Shown here one piece after another: positions 9,861-22,060 of a stretch of 64,000 bases of DNA (position 1 is the stretch's first letter; each line of letters begins with the position of its first letter). The position numbers were made by a program, and so were the translations under genes. The notes under the pieces are model-generated. The model was not told the origin of the DNA. It did no database searches and was given only the letters and a program-made list of their open reading frames with translations. This stretch comes from Flammula alnicola (taxonomy: Eukaryota > Basidiomycota > Agaricomycetes > Agaricales > Strophariaceae): positions 124,001 through 188,000 of the forward strand of contig JADNRV010000076.1 of assembly GCA_015499995.1 (NCBI GenBank). Direction: 5' to 3'.

Positions 9861-12800
9861 GGTTGATTTCAGGTTCGGTTTGCCACAGGCCAACCGGTCA
9901 CATCTCGCAAGTCACATCTGTGACGTTCCTGTAACATCACTCTGATTAGCCGGTTACTACGAGCCTCACTCACGCTTACATCTCGTCCATCCAACCCCAC
10001 CATGCAGCACCCAAGTCCCTTCTCTGAGCAGCATCCTCTGCTGAGCGAATTGGCTCTCGTGTGTGCTGCTCGCGTGCACATGGTCTCTCGCTCATCCAAC
10101 AGCCCATTCTCACCCACCTCCATGCTGCACAACTGCCCTTCGCGCTGATTTTTCGACGGATTCAAGCAATTGCGAAAGGATCTGGGGTTGGGTACTGCGA
10201 GCTAAAGGTACATCCCTTCTTTTTCTGCATTTGGCCTTTCTGAATCCCAACAGCGCCTTAAGCCTCGTCTACGTACAAGCATATGTAAGTTAGTTTTCAT
10301 TCTTATATTTGATATTTCTAACGTTTTCTGACCCTTACAGGTACTCTATGATGCGAACGAATAAGGCCGACCCGCCACCTGCCCCTTCTCTCTTTGAAAG
10401 ATGTGGGGCGACGTTTAGAGGGCTTAGGATGGGCAGAGAGGGTTGCAAGAGAACAAGGGGAGACCCTCGAAGAGGGAGACCCATGAGGTGCGTCACGGAA
10501 CGGGTCCTATGACTCGTTCCGTTCTCTGTAACATGGTACTTACCACCCAACCCACAGGCTATACGAGGCAATGGCGACTGCCCACAACTGTCGACTTACT
10601 GGCACCGGCCGCCCCTGCTTCATACAACACCGCTCAGCAAGGCGACCTCCTTTTGTACTAGCATAGATCTAGATAGTTATCTTGTTGTAGCTATTATTCG
10701 AATGCAGCTTTACCGTGGCTACCCATTTTTATATCTCACCTCCATATGTACCATCGCCTCAGGACAGCAGCCACGGCGGTTCTTCTATCAAAGAACAAAC
10801 CCGTCAGCCTCCACCCACCTCAATCGTCCAAACGCCGAAGGAATCTTCTCAACGCGATCCTTCAAAACATAAATTTGCCACTGGTCGGTCCGGACTTTTA
10901 GCGCTCGTGCTACTTATTATAGATTGACGGCTGTCTGTACATGCGTTATCTGAAATAGGTGCCATGAGTCTCATCCGGACCGGTCCCTGGGTTCATGTGG
11001 AACGCCTCTCCCTATCCACCCCCCTCTCCTCATCCACCCTCCTCTCCGAGCTTTTCTCATCCTTCATGCTCGTCAGACGCTATCTACTCTATTAAATCTT
11101 ACGCATACTTTCGCCAAACGTCGCCCTAGTTGACATATGCGTATGTTCCTCAGGTTTTTTAATTCTCCAGCTGGGTTGACTTGGCGTTTGACTTCCATCT
11201 CATCCGTAGACCGCGTTAGGCCTGCTCGTCAGGGTCGGGCCGTACTTCAAGGGGTGCGTCTTTATTGCGATAGTTTCCTTTGTACTCTTTCTTACTCATG
11301 TGCATACGTACGTGATCGTGTCACAGTCCAGTCTACGCATGCTAGGATCGCACGAATCCCTGGTTCATTTCACATGCGCAGTTTACTCGTACCTCCTCAC
11401 AGCGAAAGTTAAAGTATTTGATGTGTTTTCGAGATAAGGACTAGCATCGAGGAGATTTAGGCTGCAGCCGTGCGTAGTCTTCCTTTTTCCATTTCCCGAC
11501 ATCTTATGAATACGATATAGCTCCATCCAACCCGCCTTTCATAATGGGAATTTGTAACCTCTTCCACTCTGCGTCGACCTTGCTGACCTGATCAAAACAA
11601 CCAGCTCCATGCGATGGGCTAACTGGTCGATAGCATATTGGCATATTGCCTACCCCACGCCTCTCCCTCTTTTTCTCCCTCGTATGCGGACCCTTTCCGT
11701 ACTCAAGCGTTCTTCAGACGATGTCCGCTTAATCAGACGGGATTCTAACAGTGGCGTATTCATGATGCATACTTTCCCGAAATGCCCTTCGTCGCATTCG
11801 TAGATATATGCGCATGATTGGCCAGGCTCATTATCTCTCCGGATGAACTGGCGTAACTCGCTGTTCGACTATCGGATTCGAAACGTGACCCCTTTCTCTG
11901 GCATGGACTCATAGTTTCGTAGGTACGTACTTCCCATGATACTTAATGCGTATGATATTCGTAATACTTAAGATCGACGATAGCGACGGCTCGCTCGCCA
12001 TCTGAAGGTCCATCCTTCATTCTAAACTCATGCCCTATTTCTTAGTGGTATGTCCCGATGATCACTTTGTCTTCTTTTCCTTGCCCATATTGGATTTAGA
12101 TTATGGTTTCCTACTCGTAGGTATGCAGGTAAGCCAGACATCCGTCTTCTTTCTTTTTCCTTTCTCCACCCTTCTAATCCGGTACCCCGTCCTCATGCTA
12201 TCCCGTGCCTTAACAATCCTGATCCAATCCTGCCAACCTCTACAGCATGCTGCCGTCTCGCTCATGCATTGGACGAGGTCTCTATCGCGCCTACTGCCAT
12301 GTGTGCAAGATGCATTGTCTGTATGGGTGCGAAATGGAACCAGGATCAGGAGTTCGTTTATCGACGATGACGGTTGAGTGTTCGTCAAGAGCTGTTTCTT
12401 TCGCAGTGCGATGTCGGCGTTGATATGCGAACATGCTAGTTAGTGTCTTCCTGTCTCTCGTCCTGCTGCATTTCAAGTGGATCGTGTGATTTTTTTACTG
12501 GCTCTTGGCCTATTTGGGAGAGGGCTGTCCTAGGGTGTTGGACGACATGTTGCGGAGCCCACTTCGGCGACATCAGTCGAGGGACACATTCTGCTGGCGA
12601 CAGCGTCAAGTTCTGCTGTCACCTCTAATGGCGGAAATTAATTTTATACATATATCAGACGTCCTCCTTTTTTATGTCTTGGTATTCTGAAGCTATATGC
12701 GGTTCACAGCCAACAGTTGAATGCGAAAGCCCGTCGTCGAACGGGGCTCGCTGAGTGCGGTCACACAGAATTAAAGTTCACTAGACCACCGTGTATTATC

Positions 12801-13190
12801 GAGAACAAGGACAAGGGACAACAGTAATGCAAGAGGTACGTAAGGAAGGAAGAAGAAAACTTCCCTAGTAGTAGCTACTGGACGTGGTCACGTAAAACTA
12901 AACAAGAGACCCAGTGCGTGCAGTAGGAAGTCCTTGTGCGATATAAATAATTCAGTACGTAACGGACAGCGTTGCCACAACGGCCATCAGTCAAAGAGGA
13001 GGGCTCGCGCGCCGTCGCAGAGCCTCAAGTTAGACATCCACCATCGACTCGTCAAGTTGCTCATCTTGCCCTATCTGCAGTATCTCGTCCTCAATCGCCT
13101 CTTGAAGCTTGAAGAGTCGCAGATCCTACCACCGCCACCTCTCTTCTCGTGCGTCCGCTCCCTCAGCGCTTCAAAAAAGGTAGTGTAAAT
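9861..13190. other. No gene recognised over 3.3 kb
   Basis: Many short frames on both strands, none with a family motif or a consistent exon chain. Contains one copy of a dispersed repeat (listed at 10420-10600). 11.1-12.7 kb has mildly T-rich plus strand with CGTA/TACG words and no inverted termini that I can see. Confidence 0.4.
10420..10600 (+). repeat. Dispersed repeat, copy 1
   Basis: Contains GGGGAGACCCTCGAAGAGGG, identical at 45221. Further similarity follows downstream: a GTGCGTCACGG-like donor, then CCAACCCACAGG and an ACGAGGCAATGG-type word. A more diverged copy lies at about 60390. The layout (exon-like block, GTGCGT, CCAACCCACAG) looks like a decayed spliced gene family, but no protein is recognised. 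Confidence 0.55.
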
Positions 13191-13219
13191 ATTTTTAATG
13201 CAGTGCTGGGGCCTGCGTT

Positions 13220-14322
13220 GTGCGCTGTTGCCGCTGGGACGGAGAAACGAAGCAGGCTTTGGCTTCAAAACCAAGCGCTGGCCCAAACTCGAACTCGAAT
13301 TTTTGTCTAATTCGCACTCTTGTCCACCGGAATTCCCTTCAACCTCACCCTCAACTCCACCCCCAAACGGAATTACGAACTCGACGTATGACCCACATCC
13401 ACCCAACCCTCAGCAGGTCAAGCACCTTCGCCATCAAACGACAAACATCCTCCACGCCCTCTCCTCTACCTTCACTATCTGCGCGTGCGGAGCCCGCGCG
13501 AAGGTCAACTTCGTTAAACGTATACTGTTTCTCATTTTCTGTCATTTTCTGTCATTTTCTCGATTTATTGTCCGTCTTTTTCTGTCTAAATCTTCGAGCT
13601 GACAGCCAACAATTGTTCTCTAGCCCACAATCCAACATCGCCCTCAAAAATATCTCCCACCACCCATCAACCGACGTCGCTGGTGGCTCAGGAACAGCAG
13701 GCGCACAAAGCGCCCCGCCCGGCCCCCCTGATGGCGGCGGCAGTGGCTCAGCGACCAACTCAAACTCGAACTCAGCCCAGGACCGACAAGAGGACGAAGG
13801 TCGCATGTCACCCAAGATGTGCAAGGCATGGATGCACCGAGAGCTGGAGGCGCTCAGTACGGGCGGTGGGGCGGAGGCGAGACTGAGTCCTGAGTCCGCT
13901 TCTGGGTCAGGGTCAGGCGGTATGGGAGGGCACGAGCTGGATGGCATATTCGGAGGTCCTACGTCTGGGAGACTGGGTCTTGGGGTTCGGATCGAGGACG
14001 GTCTCTCTTATCGACGTATGCTCCTTTCTTTCTTTCTTTATTTTATTTTAATTTTTATGAGTAATTGGCTCACAAATTTTACCTGCAGACGGCGGCCAAC
14101 CCCAACGCGAACGCGAACTTGAACTCCATGCCTCCTTCGGCCACGCTCTCAGGAACGTCGTCAACGTCATCAACGACATCCACGTCACACCCAACGCCGT
14201 CCATCACAACGAAGCCCAACCCACAACAGTCTCCACAACCTCACCTCCCCATGCCCTCGCCCTCGCCAACGCCTATGTTACCATTGCCTCCATCTTCGGC
14301 CCAGCCCCTGTCGGCGACTAGC
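13220..14322 (+). CDS. Hypothetical Ser/Gly/Pro-rich protein, multi-exon
   Basis: The coding-looking segment 13640-14019 reads PKMCKAWMHRELEAL and a Gly/Ser-rich linker to RIEDGLSYR. A GTATGC..CTGCAG intron (14020-14089) then joins to HGGQPQRERELELHASFGHA and ALANAYVTIASIFGP, with a stop at about 14319. An earlier exon (to about 13519) and a T-rich intron lie upstream, but their phase could not be matched. The protein is low complexity with one helical C-terminal part. No family recognised. Confidence 0.4.
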
Positions 14323-14436
14323 ACGTCGCCGTTGAATTCGTTCGCGAATCAAGGGGTTGACTCCCAAGGGATCCGTGTAGCTGTATTGGTTACTGAAGGC
14401 CCGGGGGGATGGGCGTTAGTCACTGAAAATGACAGA

Positions 14437-15514
14437 TTATGTAATCATACAAAAGGAGCAAATGCGCTGCTGGCACAAATCATGGAAGAGAGCGGCGGTC
14501 TGAAGAGGAGGCAACAAAGCTGGGGAATGAAATAAGGAAGGTGGAGCAGAAAAAAATAATGGGCAAAAGAAAGGGAAAATAACGCACTGTGAGCTGATCT
14601 GGGAAGGTCGTCGGCACCTCCGCACTGGCGCCTCCAGCAACGGGACATAGCGCGAACGAAAGGCATCCGTTCGCTCTTGCGCTTGAGCTTGAAACCGAGT
14701 TGAAGGCGGGGTTACGAGGTTGCCTTGCGCATCGAGCTTGAACCCAGGCGATGCTGGAGCTGGAGCTTGAGCCTGATCCGAGCCTGAGGCTGACTGGTAG
14801 CTCTGCTCGCAGCCAGAAAACTTCTTCGCGAATACGAATGACGCCGTCGAAAACGCCTTTGCAGCTGCAGCCACAGAGGGCAACACGAACTCAGCACTGA
14901 GCAGAGGTCTTCGCCGTATCGCGCTGCCCCAGACCCAGTGAAAAGTGGGATGGCGGACGGCGACTGCCTGGAGCCTGGCAGCTGAAGGCACAGCCCCAGG
15001 GCCAGGAGCGGAGAGGTAGCTGAAGCTGAGGGCAATGCGAACTCGAGGCATCTGCCTCGCCGTATTGTCCGGCCCAGGAAAATGAGGGATAGCTGTGGGG
15101 AGGTTGCCCCCTTGGGCGGGTAGCCGGCATACGTGGGTATGTGTGGCGCTAAAAGGGCGACTTGAGCTTGGTGCTCGCGTTCGTACTTGAATTCGAGTGG
15201 GCGGTCTCTGGGACGCCGCCCCCAGAGGCGGAGGCCGAAGACGACAAAGCTGTGAGGAGGTTGATACCGCGGGAAGGGAAGGAGTGATAGAGGCGTCGGG
15301 GAATGGTCTGCGAAGCGACTTGTCCGATGCGTGGACCGTGGGCTTTGTTTTGCCGTCCATGTTGTAGAATCTGAGAAGAGACCACAGCCCTCTTCGTACG
15401 GGGCGTTGTTGTGCGATCGGGTGGTGCAGATGCCTTCGTTTTTGGCGAGTTTGCATCGATTGCTGTCGACGTGGCGGCTGAGTGGGTGGCGATGGCTATA
15501 GGAAAGGAATCAGA
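14437..15514 (-). other. Minus-strand low-complexity coding signal, unidentified
   Basis: An open minus frame of more than 330 codons spans this stretch, rich in Ala, Ser, Pro and Arg. The most natural part reads KLDAQGNLVTPPSTRFQAQA and EAFRSRYVPLLEA-like residues near 14700-14620. The start is unclear, and the frame may be open mainly because of GC-rich composition. Not assigned. Confidence 0.25.
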
Positions 15515-15951
15515 TAGAAACGGCGTTGTTAAGGAGGTCGGCGGGTATGGTGTGCAAAGCAAGCGCTGATGCGATGGTAAGGAGGGTACCGACAGCGTTC
15601 CTTTATAACTTGCTATCTCCGCGCGTCAGAGAATGCGTTGGGCGCAGTAGAAGATGGGGAGCGTGATAGGGGTGCTTTGGAGAGTCAGGAAGAGGCTCTC
15701 GCCATGTGTGGAGAATGGAAGCTGATGCCTGAAGGAGTACGCAAGTGCGGTCGCGTTTGGGAGGGTCTCGAGGGTGCACTGGTAGGCGGGCAGAGAAGCC
15801 GCATGCTGAGCGTGCGTCCACAGCTATGTTTTGCAATGTAATTAGCATAGAAATGGAGCGATCGGCCAGCGAGGCGACCGTAGCCCAGGAGGGTGCGAAA
15901 ACGAGACAAGCGCCACCGTGTCTGGAGGGTGGGGGCGGAGCTGGTGTGTAC
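15515..15951 (-). pseudogene. MPDU1-like PQ-loop protein fragment
   Basis: The family (mannose-phosphate-dolichol utilisation defect 1) is an ER membrane protein with two PQ-loop repeats, needed for use of dolichol-linked sugars. The minus strand 15778-15626 reads LETLPNATALAYSFRHQLPF, then GESLFLTLQSTPITLPIF. This matches the family block LETLxYAxxLAYxxRxxFPF..GENxFLTxQNxxIT. Upstream, SISMLITLQNIAVDARSA (about 15870-15815) fits the first PQ loop; the join (ARSA to SLPAYQ) needs a frame change near 15805, or a 43-bp intron. Downstream, AVGTLLTIASALALHTIPAD (15600-15515) fits the next helices. The C-terminal third is not found, so this looks like a decayed or partial copy. Confidence 0.55.
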
Positions 15952-16629
15952 CGGGCTCAGGCATCCTCGACTGCACGCGCTACCCATCGCAGCCCAAACC
16001 GCCACCATCCCAATATCTCCTGTGAAGACGGTGGAATGCAGAGGTAGTCGGGCGGCGTGCGTCGTTTGTGCATACGTAGACGAATGGCGAGCGCCCTCTT
16101 CAGCATGGGAATGAGGCAGACAGGTGTGTGCTTACCTCTCTCGCTCCTCCAGCCTCTTGCCTTCATCGACAAATACACCGCCCTGCGACTGGGGCACGCG
16201 CCTCGACACGGCGGCGCTGCTGACAACGGCGTCGATGGCAAAGCCAGTTCGCGTTCGCGGTCGGAGCGGCCCCTATAGTGACCTGAGGGAGCGGGAACAG
16301 GGCCCAGTCAGTCTGGCAGCAGGGCTGTGCATGGGTGGGTCTCCTACCTCTTGCCTGCTGGGCCGCGAAAGGTTCGAGTAAGCAGGCCAGCACGGGCTGC
16401 TCCCGAGGGCTGTAGGCGCAGGCGGCCTGCTGAGCTGGGGGCATCGTGTAGGGCTGCGCGAAGCCCAGCCAAGCTGGCGAGGCCATGGGCAGTTCAGAGA
16501 AAGGTGCGATGCAAACTGCTCCGCAACGGTCGCTGCTGTGGCGATCAGCAACGCAGCCCTCGAAAGAACGCCGCAAACCGCGTCGTGGTCATGGCGAAGG
16601 CTGAATCCGAACCGTGCACTAATAAACAA
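15952..16629 (-). other. Coding-looking minus exons, unidentified
   Basis: A segment near 16240-16135 reads GFAIDAVVSSAAVSRRVPQS then GGVFVDEGKRLEERER and ends at a GTAAGC donor. An upstream segment LACLLEPFAAQQ abuts GCAAGA, which could be a GC-AG intron. Possibly an unrelated gene or the 5' part of the MPDU1-like locus. No family recognised. Confidence 0.25.
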
Positions 16630-16739
16630 AAGGTATCATGTGACCTGACGCCTGTTTGGCGTGAGTCTGACGCGCGCACATCGCGCCTGTCATGTGACAT
16701 ACTTACTTGCACAACAGCGTTCCATAGCTCAATGCTCTA

Positions 16740-17252
16740 GCTGTGAGATAATCAGTGGCTGATGGGTGGGTGAGGGATGGACATCGGGGCTCACCAACAC
16801 ACCAAGGCAATCGGTGGCAAGCTGGATGCTAGAGAAGAGGGTGGGTGAGAAGACTTGCGAGTAAGGCTGAGCGTGATTCCAGGTCTCATGCCAGCACTTA
16901 CTTATGAGTTTACTCATGGGAATACTTGGAAAATCTTTGAGAGTCCAAGTATTGGTTTGGAAAATAAAATACTTGTGAGTGCTGTAGATTATAGCTGATA
17001 CAGGACTTCTAGCCATAGCAAAGAACATTATGATTTATTATCTATTAAATTAAGGCTTCTGAAAGCCATAAAGTGCCTTAATATATTTGTTTCATATAGA
17101 AATGAATGTTATTGCCAAGTTACTTGTGAGTTTACTTGTGGGAATACTTGCAGGGGCTTGGATTTATCCTCATGGCAGCTGCTGATAGATTCTCATTGTG
17201 GGTTAGGATGGCTTATTATTATTAATAATAAAAACTTAGCATCTATTAGTTT
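16740..17252. other. AT-rich spacer with repeated ACTTGTGAGT words
   Basis: GAGTTTACTCATGGGAATAC (about 16909) recurs as GAGTTTACTTGTGGGAATAC (about 17130). AT-rich, no gene. Confidence 0.5.
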
Positions 17253-19458
17253 CTAACTACTTGTGGAGGGTTGGGTACTCTTATATACACCGTGTTTTTC
17301 GAATGCTGCCTGGATGTCAGCTCCATAGTCTGTCATTCCTGAATGACCAGCTGCAACAGCCTTTTTAAGCGTCAGGCTGTCAGTCTCGGATGACTGATAC
17401 ATCGCAGCCTGGTTGAAGTAAACCAGGGACCCCCTGCCTTCATCATCTCCCTCTTCAAGAGGAGTAGAGTTCTCAGGGGTCGGTCTTTCTTCTCCCTCGG
17501 TAGTGACAAACTTAAAGTCTAAATGAAAATAAGAAACCTTCCAGCTATTAAAGAGATTGAGAGGCGAACCACAGATATCCACATTGAAATGGAAGAGAAG
17601 AGATGATGGGTATGCAGCCATCACCCAAGGTGGAAGCTGGATGATGACTCCAGCCTCCCAAAGAACCAACCAGGTTCGCTTAGAATGGTTGAACTTCTTC
17701 CCTATTTTTTATCCACTTAGAATAGGGTCAGAAGTTTAAACACTAGCTGAGGGCTTACCAGGAATTTCGTAGATCACCAAAACACAAATGCCTACTATGT
17801 TTTTGGAGTCGGCATGGGGAAGGCAGTGAATCCTCCTTTGTCCCTCAAACATACCGTTGATGCAAAGATTCCAGAAAAGCCCAAAGAGAGGCTCAACATG
17901 GTGCTTATCCTTATGCCATGCAGCCGATTCGAGGAAGCGCTTAGCGACCCCAGGAAAGGCCGTTTGAACGACCCGGCAGATCCATTTCCTAGATGGGAGA
18001 ATGAGTAATCGGGGGGGGGGGGGGGGCAATCATTTGAGTAGAGCAAAAATACGAACGTGATGTCCTTAATTATAGGCGTGCTGATGAATTCAGTCACGGC
18101 AGCTTCATTCTTCGCATGCCAATCTGTGATTTTGGGTACCTAGGCTTGCTGTTGACTAAACTAGCCAGTGCTTGCAACGGAGTGGTAGGCTTACCTCGCA
18201 ATATGCACGGAAATGACCAATGATGCAGGGGAAGTGTGGGCCTCGCTCGGACTTTGCGAACTTGGCCCGCATTTTACAGCAGCTAAGTGTCGCCCAGAGA
18301 AGCTTCCTAATGGCGTCGTCGAGTTCGCCAGCTCGCATCAACAGCCACAGTGCCTGGTCAGTCCGGTAGAAGAAAGCCCTATCGTCGGAATCCAGCAGAA
18401 TGGTCGGTCGGAGGCTGGATGTGGGGTTGTCACTCAAAAGCCAATGCATTAAAAAATTCACGCACAGGTCGCACCAGACTGGAAAAAACTTGGATAGGGT
18501 CACATGGATTGCTTTCGTTGCATAGTCCCGCTTGACTTCGGCGCGGCTCTGTTTTGGTTGGCTGCGACCATTCCATCCTGGTGCTGTTACCGCCCCGTCC
18601 GCCTTCAGGGAGTACGCCCCGGTACGGTAGTAGTCGGTAATGGCGGTCCATTTTTTGGACAAACGTCGATCGCTAGCTGCCTGCTGATCCCCACCTGCTT
18701 CGCGAATAGCTACGCCAGTGCGTTTGCGGTTTGCGCTCGAGGATTTTCCACGTTTTCCGTGGTTTTTCTTCTTGCTACCGCATGCGTCGCTCGCTGGAGG
18801 AGCTCCTTTTTTCGAGCTGATTTGCTTCGAAGCCATTTTGATGCTGACTCTTCGACTTAGGGGGATAGGGGCATCAGCAGGCGGAGCCCAGTTTAGCAGT
18901 AGGAAATTTACCTCCAGGCACCGCCGTTCCCAGCCGGAATTTTATAGGCCCTTGCTTGGGGCTTCTTGTTCTGCACGCTCGCTGCAGGGATGTGAGTTTC
19001 CGCCTCATCAATAGAGCTGTAGCCTTCAGCAGGTTCGGATTCCTCTGCGCTATGCTCCTGCAGAAGATGGTGGAAGTCAAAGGCAGCGATGTCGCGTTCG
19101 TAGGGCTCTAGAAACATGCCGAGTTCTGTTGATTCCGTGAGGTACTGGTCAAGGAGGTCTCCGAGCCTATAATCGCATAAAACCACAGACAGCTACAAAA
19201 ACTAGGTTGGAGATGGGGGGTCGTTGGAGCTGCTCGCACTCACCTCAGCAGTGGGGGCCTGGGCAGGGCTGCCATCCTTTGCTTGATGGGGCTCCATCGC
19301 TGTGCTCTCTCGCTCGACGCTGGAGCAGTCCAATCTGACCGGACGCTCGGAAGGAGGAGCTCAGATATGTGTCGATCACGCCCTGCGGTATAGCGTGTCG
19401 CAGGCCAAGAGCGGAGTGCGTCGGACAAGGAGACGCGCTGGCACACAAGACCATGCAC
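17253..19458 (-). CDS. TET/JBP-like 2OG-Fe(II) dioxygenase, 600 aa, seven exons
   Basis: Exons: 19244-19458, 18912-19166, 18195-18816, 18057-18139, 17759-17988, 17570-17701, 17253-17518. All six introns (51-95 bp) have GT..AG ends and phases agree (1803 nt, 600 aa). An in-frame TAG lies just upstream of the ATG. The N-terminal third has a Lys/Ser-rich basic segment around residues 157-190. The C-terminal double-stranded beta-helix shows HAD (H450, D452) as the HxD iron ligands, H506 in PSSLLFHFNVD and R541-x-S543 for 2-oxoglutarate. The strand block WLVLWEAGVIIQLPPW lies between them. This order fits fungal TET/JBP-like enzymes, which oxidise 5-methylpyrimidines in DNA; activity here is inferred. 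Intron 4 contains a run of 16 G on the plus strand. The open frame and catalytic set are intact. Confidence 0.7.
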
Positions 19459-20300
19459 AGCCGCTGATGGAATCTAATTTCACCTATCTAATCTAGCCGA
19501 ACGCCCTGCCAGATCTCACTGGCACAGCGATGCAGATGCCTACGTACCTGTTTGCTACTTGCAGGCCCAACGGCGCCGGGAAAGCTGGCGACTTGAAGCT
19601 ACACCCTCTCTTCGGCGTGCGCACCTTCGCCGTCCAACGTTTCCAACCACCGTCCCTTGTCCTATCTAAATTATTTTCTGTTAAATAGCTTGGGGTCTAA
19701 CTGAGATAGGACAGAGTTTTCGGAGATGGAGAGCTCAATCTGAGCTCCTTTCATTTACTGCATCGGAAGAGGATGCCTACCCGTTTCATTTATAATGCCT
19801 TTCTTCGCGTTTCTTCGTCTGTCTTCTCCTTTGAATGTGCATTTGATTTGGATAGCGGTAGATCAGTAATTGTAGCACATTTTTTATTTCCCAGAACGAT
19901 AAATCCAAGATATCTAGCCTTTTAAAAGAACCTTAACAAGGTCCAAGTTCAACCAATAGCCAAGTTTTCGATGAATTTGTTCTAAATGGGCTATTCTATG
20001 GGAAGGCGCAGCCGGGATACATGAGAGGAAAAAACAACTGCAGGCATGAAAACGACAGGCAGAAAAGAAAAGTTCTAAAGTAGAGTCGGGAAGAGGCGCC
20101 AGGCTTCGTCGCCGTGTGAGTATGTATGGGGATGAGAAGATAAATGGGAGAAAGAGCTAGAACAGCCACTGCTGCCGACAGGTCTATCTGACAACGGAGA
20201 GCGGCGTAACGCACGCGGCGCGCTCGGTGGTTGAAGATAAATTGTGCCTCTGTTACCGTTAGTGGCTGGGCGATTCGGACGCAGCGTGGAAGCCACTAGG
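19459..20300. other. No gene recognised
   Basis: Moderately AT-rich upstream region of the dioxygenase gene. It contains CCTATCTAAATTATTTTC and a nearby reverse partner CTGAGATAGG; no TIR or frame of note. It may include the promoter. Confidence 0.4.
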
Positions 20301-22060
20301 CTAGGTGGCGTAGGCGGCGAGCGCGAGTAAGGGATTAGGGTGGGCGTGATAGAAGTGGGAGTGGCCTTCATGACGAGGCTTAGGAAAAGGAAAAGGAGCG
20401 CTTGCTCCTTCCCCTGGGCCGAAGGTTGATGCTGATGTTGTCATTGATCGACAGGCGATTCCACGTCCACGTCCTCCGCCACCTGGTCGCTGGAGGACAT
20501 TCAACCGATATCGACTCCGCAACCTCAATCGTGCTCCCAGCACTCGCCGGCATCAGAGATTCTTCTATTCCTTTATCAGCCCGCTTCTCGCCGCTCGGCC
20601 TCTGCATCCGTCACCATCGCCAGATCCTGATCCACATTTCAGACGGCGCGATCAACGTTGATCTCGATCGACTGGGTCTGAACAAAACACCACATACTGA
20701 TCGGAGACGTTCCCCTTATTCTACTCGTCTCCTTCAAAGTCGACAACGGAGGACACCCAGGTGGAGATACTGACAGCAGTCAACATTCAGGTCTTGAAGA
20801 AACCCCCGGGCTCGACGACGGCATACCCTCCGACTTATCGACCATCCGAATAGGAGCCCACGTCACTTCCGGCGACGGCACATCCATCTGGGTCTGGGTC
20901 TGCGTTGGTGGAATGCAGACACAGCTTTCTTCTCGCCAGGGTGAAGGCGCATCTGACAGGATTGGTGCGGCTGCTTGGAATTCATGTCGTGATTGGGAGT
21001 TGAAGATGAGAAGGTGGCGAGAGCGAAGAAAGATTGGCTAACGACACGAGCGGCGACGTGGCGCTCGCCAGTGGGGCTGGTTATTGTTATAGTTGCAATG
21101 GTGATGCTTGAGATACGGGCGTCGACCTTGGTGTCAGGGGCCAGGAAAACAGGCGCGGAGATGTCGATCTTCCTGAAACTTCCGCCGTCGACGTCGATAT
21201 CGTAGTCAACGCCATAGTTAAAATCGAGGGGGCAGACGGGGGTACCGGAGGCAGAGGCATCGATCCCAAAACCAATATCAACGATGGACGTCGCTGGGTA
21301 TGCGCAGGTTCGTCTATGAGCATGAGGGCAGTTAGCTCTAAACTTTTTAAAGACAAACGAACGAAGAACATACCGTGATGAGTGATGAAATCGGTGAATG
21401 CTCTTATCGCCACCATCAACGTCAAACCGAAAACCCAACCCGGTCTGCCCTCCGTTCCCTACTTCAAACTCGACTCCTTCATCGCTTCCAACGTGCTAGG
21501 ATATTCGTCGCGCCTCCCACGTCTGCCAGCTGTTTCATCCCATACATATGGGCAGTCAGAGAAAGGCACGTTGAGACGAGGTGCCGAGGGCTGAACCAAC
21601 CGTGGAGATGCTGCCTTTGCTGTTGGTTCCTGCCATGCAAGCGCGGGCCAGGCGTACCGCGAGTACTACAGGAGTTGGATGAGCCAGGTTCGGGAGACAT
21701 CGACGGGCATGCTAGGACTGGGAAGCGCGAGTAGCGATGCTTCCGGATGAGAAAGGAACGGATTCCTGCAATTGAGTGAGCGAGTTGCATTGGGAGGAGA
21801 AGAAGAAATACGTACGGTGGCCGATTCAGAGGCACCGGAGCTGTTATCGATGATGATGATGATTCTGTGACTTCGGCTGTATGGATAACGAAGCTCGCAG
21901 TCGAGCTCTCCGAAGCTCTTCGACAATACTGACAACGAATGCAGCCAGGCGGTTGATGAGCAGGTGTTGTAGAACTCTCTGGCCTCTTTGTGACGTCGAC
22001 GAGCCAGGCAAACGCGAAGGAGAACACACACGGGGTGCTCGTGGTGGTTTGAAATCAAAA
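20300..22060. other. Coding-looking segments on both strands, unresolved gene
   Basis: Plus strand: LIGDVPLILLVSFKVDNGG (about 20698-20755) and MMKSVNALIATINVKPKTQP (21382 onward). Minus strand: an open frame of 191 codons (21438-20863) with TSIVDIGFGIDASASG and KIDISAPVFLAPDTKVDARI. Both look more protein-like than random, and the two strands cannot both be coding in full. No family recognised on either. Confidence 0.3.
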
